Positions 35,287-38,673 of a stretch of 38,673 nt of DNA are shown here, one piece after another; within the stretch, counting starts at the first letter, position 1; every line of letters starts with the position of its first letter. The notes beneath the pieces were generated by a model. The model worked only from the letters and a program-made list of their open reading frames with translations, was not told where the DNA came from and ran no database searches. The translations under genes were made by a program, and so were the position numbers. Source of the stretch: Nitrospira sp. (GTDB lineage Bacteria > Nitrospirota > Nitrospiria > Nitrospirales > Nitrospiraceae); contig JAMXAU010000007.1 in assembly GCA_024281365.1 (NCBI GenBank), positions 1 to 38,673 of the forward strand. Direction: 5' to 3'.

Positions 35287-36087
35287 ATGCCTACAGCACC
35301 AGTCACTCCATTTTCACTCGAACAGATCGGAACAGGAACCGCCCGTTTTCCAAGTGGCGTGCCGATCCCCACTCATACCGACCAGATGGTGGATCCCTAT
35401 TTCAAGAGCAAAATGCCGAAGGAGCACCAAGTCGATTGCCTGCTCTTTTGGCCGCAGCAAGCCGGAATCTATCCGGGGCTTGTCCTCTTACATGATTGGT
35501 GGGGACTGACCGGCCAGATGAAGGACCTGGGAGCTCGCCTGGCCTGTGAAGGATACATGGTGATTATTCCGAATCTCTACGGTCGATTGGGCGGCATGGT
35601 GACCGCCAACGATGAGGTAGCGGCCGCACTGCTGGAGAGACAGAACGACGACCAGGTCATCACAGACATCAATTCCTGCTGTGAATACCTCAATACCCGC
35701 ACAACGGCCAAGAAGAACATTCATGGGGTCGTCGGATACGGAATGGGCGGGACCTATGCGTTGCGGTTCGCCTGCCACCGGAAACGGTTGCGCGCCGCCG
35801 TCTCATACTATGGCAAGATGGTGACGCCAAACGAGATGATGAAAAATCTCTTTTCCCCGGTTCTCTATCATCAGGCGGGAAAAGACACCTGGGCCACACA
35901 GGACGAGGTCGAGCAACTACGGAGCGCCTCCGCAGAGTATGCCAAGCGGGTCGACATCCATTGCTATCCCAACGCCTCACATGCATTCTGCAACGAGATG
36001 AAACCAAGTGCCTACGACGCCGACAGTTCAGCCCTCGCCTGGGAACGTACGGCAAGCTTTCTGAAGTCCTGTTTCCAAGGAACATGA
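35287..36087 (+). CDS. Dienelactone-hydrolase-like alpha/beta-hydrolase with Gly at the nucleophile
   Basis: A 266-aa cytoplasmic protein of the dienelactone hydrolase family: LVLLHDWWGLTGQMKDLGAR, GYMVIIPNLYGR, the elbow GVVGYGMGGTYALRFA, the acid loop YHQAGKDTWATQDEVE (Asp200) and the C-terminal His232 in YPNASHAFCNE. The catalytic Cys/Ser expected in the elbow (GxCxGG) is Gly152, encoded GGA, so a single sequencing error would not explain it. The Asp and His are kept. It may be inactive as a hydrolase or use another residue. It has its own promoter and overlaps the next gene by four bases (ATGA). Confidence 0.85.
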   Translation: MPTAPVTPFSLEQIGTGTARFPSGVPIPTHTDQMVDPYFKSKMPKEHQVDCLLFWPQQAGIYPGLVLLHDWWGLTGQMKDLGARLACEGYMVIIPNLYGRLGGMVTANDEVAAALLERQNDDQVITDINSCCEYLNTRTTAKKNIHGVVGYGMGGTYALRFACHRKRLRAAVSYYGKMVTPNEMMKNLFSPVLYHQAGKDTWATQDEVEQLRSASAEYAKRVDIHCYPNASHAFCNEMKPSAYDADSSALAWERTASFLKSCFQGT

Positions 36088-37076
36088 GTCAGCGCCGCTC
36101 TCGCTTTGACGATTCTCCACACACACTCATCGATATGGCAAACGAGCTAAATCCGCATCCACATGATCGCGAACACCACCGGAACAAGACCGACGTCCTC
36201 CTCATCCTATTGGGTCTGCTCCTTCTCCCTTCGGTAACCATGGCAGGGGGACAAGAACCCCCGCAGTTGTTGGCCGACGCGGTCACGCAGCGAGCCGACC
36301 AGCTCGCGCTCCTCGAATCAGACGAGGGCGCATTGCGGTTATTTACGACATCGGTCGGACCTGCCCTTGGGCTGAAAGATGCGGCCGGAGCCTTGGGGGC
36401 CAGACTCCCCAGCAAAATGGTCAAGGAACTCGAGGTGCCAGAATTGTCCCAGTCTGTCGCTGAACTGATGAAAGCCCTGGGGACCTGGCAGGTGGCCAAT
36501 GCCCTTCGTCAGGAGACAGGACCGTCTACTCCCATCATTCCACTTTCTGCAACACGACAAGACTGGCTGCGGGCCAGAAACCAGACGACATCACTCTCCG
36601 ACCTACTCCGTCTGACCAAGGAAGCCCGAGACGCTCAGACGGCCCAGGGAACAACGCAGCCACCAAACATCGACTTGCGCTTGGCGGCGGAACGTACGGC
36701 ATTTGAGGCGAGTCACCTGGCCATCACAGCCTGGTGGAAGATCCATGGGTGGAAGGATCGGATCAGACAAACCAAAGGCCACTCACGCCTCTGCGGAACC
36801 TGGCAGTGGATCGTTCATAATCACCAAATCCATGGAGAGCAGAAATCCACCATCATCTTCTCCCCACCGGGACACGCTTCAGCCAACGCAGCTACACCGG
36901 CCGAAAGCATCATTCTCGGCGATACCATTTACTTGCGTTGGGAACAGAACGGGCACATTCAAGAAGACAGTCTGCTGTTTATTAAAGACGATCAGAAGAT
37001 CGAAGGATCTTTTGTGAACAATACCGGCGGATGGGGTCCCATCAGCGGGAAACGCCTCGCACCCTGCAAACCATAA
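36084..37076 (+). CDS. Exported protein of unknown function
   Basis: A 330-aa protein from ATG 36084, which overlaps the previous stop (ATGA) and has AAGGA just upstream; the frame's earlier start at 35961 lies inside that gene. ATG 36135 is a possible later start. A hydrophobic segment (DVLLILLGLLLLPSVTMAGG) is a signal peptide. The mature N-terminal half is helical (TQRADQLALLESDEGALRLF); the C-terminal 110 residues (CGTWQWIVHNHQIHGEQKST, then IILGDTIYLRWEQNGHIQED, then DQKIEGSFVNNTGGWGPISG) look like a small beta-barrel of the lipocalin kind. Coupling to the hydrolase-like gene suggests a shared role, unknown. Confidence 0.7.
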   Translation: MSQRRSRFDDSPHTLIDMANELNPHPHDREHHRNKTDVLLILLGLLLLPSVTMAGGQEPPQLLADAVTQRADQLALLESDEGALRLFTTSVGPALGLKDAAGALGARLPSKMVKELEVPELSQSVAELMKALGTWQVANALRQETGPSTPIIPLSATRQDWLRARNQTTSLSDLLRLTKEARDAQTAQGTTQPPNIDLRLAAERTAFEASHLAITAWWKIHGWKDRIRQTKGHSRLCGTWQWIVHNHQIHGEQKSTIIFSPPGHASANAATPAESIILGDTIYLRWEQNGHIQEDSLLFIKDDQKIEGSFVNNTGGWGPISGKRLAPCKP

Positions 37077-37100
37077 GCATTCGTTTGAGCCTCTTCCCCA

Positions 37101-37223
37101 GAGGATGGTCAAAAAGAGCATTCAGCGAGGCCGCAGCGAGTGAAAGGCCGAGGCGTAGGCGGTTGGTACGTTGAGGCCTTGAGCGATGCGAGACCAAAGC
37201 CGGAGGCTTTTTTCAACATCCTC
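37101..37223. repeat. 123-bp intergenic repeat element with terminal inverted repeats
   Basis: Ends GAGGATGGTCAAAAAG and, inverted, GAGGATGTTGAAAAAA match at 13 of 16 positions. The middle contains GCGAGGCCGCAGCGAG and GGTACGTTGAGG. I recall very similar short elements scattered through Nitrospira genomes; this is memory, not a search. It lies between two convergent genes and its right end provides the TGA (37213-37215) ending the DUF423 gene. Confidence 0.7.
37196..37213 (+). terminator. Intrinsic terminator within the repeat element
   Basis: AAAGCC, loop GGA, GGCTTT followed by three more T (six T in a row at 37208-37213). It reads rightward for the gene ending at 37076. Confidence 0.6.
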
Positions 37224-37605
37224 CCCCGCGCCAGGCTCGCCATCCCAGGATGCCCCATCCGACGATAAAGAGGAGGCCTCCAATCGGCGTCACGGCTCCC
37301 AACCATCGAACCCCTAAGAGCGAAACCCCATACAAACTGCCGGAAAACAGCAGGGTTCCCCCCAAGAACAACCACCCAGCCTTGGCCGCTCCGGCATCGC
37401 GCCAGAGCTGCACGGCGAGTCCGCTCAAGACCATGCCGAATGCATGATACATCTGATAGCGGGTTGCCTTTTCATAGACGTCCAACAGATGCTGATCCAG
37501 TATATCTTTTAAGGTATGCGCCCCAAAGGCGCCGGCTGCAACGCCCAATCCGGCGCTGAGAGCGCCTATTGCCACCAACCGGCGAGCTGCGACATCGACA
37601 TCCAT
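37213..37605 (-). CDS. DUF423 (YwdK-like) small membrane protein
   Basis: A 130-aa protein with four membrane helices. The conserved start LVAIGALSAGLGVAAGAFGAH is typical of DUF423, followed by KATRYQMYHAFGMVLSGLA, LFSGSLYGVSLLGVRWLGAV and TPIGGLLFIVGWGILGW. ATG 37605 has GAGGAG about nine bases upstream. Function of the family is unknown. Its last two codons and stop lie inside the repeat element. Confidence 0.9.
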   Translation of the reverse strand: MDVDVAARRLVAIGALSAGLGVAAGAFGAHTLKDILDQHLLDVYEKATRYQMYHAFGMVLSGLAVQLWRDAGAAKAGWLFLGGTLLFSGSLYGVSLLGVRWLGAVTPIGGLLFIVGWGILGWRAWRGGGC

Positions 37606-37724
37606 CGTAGATTACTCCTCAGATATACGCCCGTGACTCTCATGCGCGATCATACGCGATCCCAGGAGAATACGCCATCGACGTAAAACCGAGACGTCGT
37701 GTTTTCATATGATAGAATTAGGCT

Positions 37725-37994
37725 ATGCAGCACCGATGGATCACCGGATGGCTTCTGTGGCTCAGCATGGGCCTCTCGACTGCAACCTTGGCCGAAGCAG
37801 CCGACTCACAACAGGTTGAGCAACGGAAAGGTCTCACCGTCGACGATCTCACCAGGGGACTACGGAGCGCGGTACAGAATATCGAAAAAGAAATTCCCAA
37901 GATCGGCCCTGCGATCGGCAAGACCGCCAAATCCATTACAGGACATAGTTCGGAACAGAAACCCTCTCAGAATCCACCGCCCGACAAGCGGTAG
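37725..37994 (+). CDS. Small exported protein of unknown function, 89 aa
   Basis: A short protein with a clear signal peptide (WITGWLLWLSMGLSTATLAE, cleavage near AEAADS) and a 60-residue charged mature part (LTVDDLTRGLRSAVQNIEKE, ending in a Pro-rich tail). A longer overlapping frame (37699-38229) lacks such features. No strong ribosome binding site is seen, and the product is not recognised. It precedes the bactofilin gene by about 110 bp on the same strand. Confidence 0.6.
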   Translation: MQHRWITGWLLWLSMGLSTATLAEAADSQQVEQRKGLTVDDLTRGLRSAVQNIEKEIPKIGPAIGKTAKSITGHSSEQKPSQNPPPDKR

Positions 37995-38101
37995 TGCTCC
38001 GTCCCTCATCGCACCATCCCACAAGTCAGTCTTTGATTCTTGGTTCGGACTCCTGTATGGTTACTACCTAGTTTTTGAACTCACTGCGAAAGAGGATCAT
38101 C

Positions 38102-38557
38102 ATGTGGGACAAGAAAAGAGAAGGCGATTCCGACAACGGACATTTCACCGTGCTGGGAAAGGACGTCACGTTCAAGGGCATCGTCCACTTTCACAGTACG
38201 GTTCAGCTCGACAGCTCGATCGAGGGTGAAATCCATGCAAAAGGGATGTTGGTGATCGGTGAGAATGCCACGATCCGAGGGACCATTGTCGCCGAAACCA
38301 TCGTGACCAGAGGAAAGATCCATGGCAACGTGACCGCGACCAGCAAAATCCAACTGCTCAAGCCAGCCGTTGTCCTTGGTGACATTTCTGCGCCGTCGTT
38401 CTCAATGGAAGAGGGCGCCTTTTTTAAAGGATCGATCGACATGGGCTCCCATCCGGTGGCGGATGAGCTCCAACAGACGCCTCTGGTCCTGACGGAACCG
38501 CCTCAAAGGCTGACTCTCTCCCGCCCGGTATTGATCGAGAGCGAGCGAGAGAGCTGA
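38102..38557 (+). CDS. Bactofilin (polymer-forming cytoskeletal protein)
   Basis: A 151-aa protein from ATG 38102, with GAGGA at good spacing; the frame's start at 38075 is less likely. The core (about residues 15-110) is the bactofilin right-handed beta-helix: HSTVQLDSSIEGEIHAKGML, VIGENATIRGTIVAETIVTR, GKIHGNVTATSKIQLLKPAV, VLGDISAPSFSMEEGAFFKG. Both tails are short and polar. Bactofilins polymerise without nucleotide and localise cell-envelope proteins. No partner peptidase gene is visible before the window ends. Confidence 0.93.
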   Translation: MWDKKREGDSDNGHFTVLGKDVTFKGIVHFHSTVQLDSSIEGEIHAKGMLVIGENATIRGTIVAETIVTRGKIHGNVTATSKIQLLKPAVVLGDISAPSFSMEEGAFFKGSIDMGSHPVADELQQTPLVLTEPPQRLTLSRPVLIESERES

Positions 38558-38673
38558 CAACTGTTGCCGTGAGGACCGCAGGACCAACTGCGAGTTCCTC
38601 CATGATCGCACCAGCGGATCCCGCCTGGTAAGCTCCGCCCCACCACTGTCTCCTTGTCGTACCGCCTATCTCG

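Noticed and set aside
37679-37699. CGACGT...ACGTCG inverted repeat upstream of the small exported protein gene
   Set aside because: Arms of only six bases in GC-rich sequence; could easily occur by chance.
37699-38229. Plus-strand 176-codon frame overlapping the small exported protein and bactofilin genes
   Set aside because: It runs out of frame through two better-supported genes.
1-38673. CRISPR array, insertion sequence or transposase gene
   Set aside because: No regularly spaced repeat array and no transposase or integrase-type protein was found on either strand.

Overview
The window is a bacterial chromosome segment of moderate GC content. Gene content points to a Gram-negative organism: secretin, lipoproteins, type I and type II secretion parts, and a GlrK/QseG/GlrR-type regulatory operon. 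The protein set and the style of the intergenic repeats (for example 37101-37223) remind me of Nitrospira (Nitrospirota). That assignment is from memory of similar sequences, not from a search.

Layout. (1) 1-6556, minus strand: a type I secretion pair (partial HlyD-type adaptor; HlyB-type ABC exporter with a degenerate C39 domain), an uncalled-size 58-aa gene with a strong ribosome binding site, then an unknown gene broken into two overlapping ORFs by a 475-bp head-to-tail repeat, coupled to proA. (2) 6806-7579: a UDP-glucuronate decarboxylase-like gene that has lost its NAD-binding N-terminus. (3) 7619-18060, minus strand: an eleven-gene type II secretion / type IV pilus-like operon in transcription order gspD (TPR-secretin-cohesin), pseudopilin, gspG, LysM lipoprotein, gspF, gspE, PilM/GspL-like, PilN-like, PilO/GspM-like, PilP/GspC-like, minor pseudopilin. 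(4) 18275-19570: a TviB-type nucleotide-sugar dehydrogenase. (5) 20083-21402, plus strand: a secreted protein with three BACON-like repeats and a fibronectin type III domain, preceded by an excellent sigma-54 promoter. (6) 21626-25327, minus strand: glrK - qseG-like lipoprotein - glrR, whose regulator is a sigma-54 activator. (7) 25488-29092: a membrane protein and clpB, with direct repeats in the clpB promoter. (8) 29082-30761: four consecutive genes with six single-base frameshifts: an unknown gene, a DUF2283 protein, a toxin-like partner and the N-terminus of a type I restriction HsdR. (9) 30954-38557: small membrane protein and comM, two exported unknowns, a stand-alone Lrp/AsnC sensor domain, a Gfo/Idh/MocA oxidoreductase, a dienelactone-hydrolase-like protein lacking its nucleophile, a DUF423 membrane protein, a small exported protein and a bactofilin.

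Most interesting points: the 475-bp repeat splitting the unknown gene, with one 78-bp block identical and the rest about 18% diverged; the sigma-54 promoter plus upstream inverted repeat in front of the BACON-repeat gene, close to a sigma-54 activator gene; the cluster of indel-broken defence/toxin genes; the clpB direct repeats; and intergenic palindromic elements that supply stop codons to neighbouring genes. I do not see a clearly new multi-gene system. No tRNA, rRNA, CRISPR array, insertion sequence or origin was recognised.
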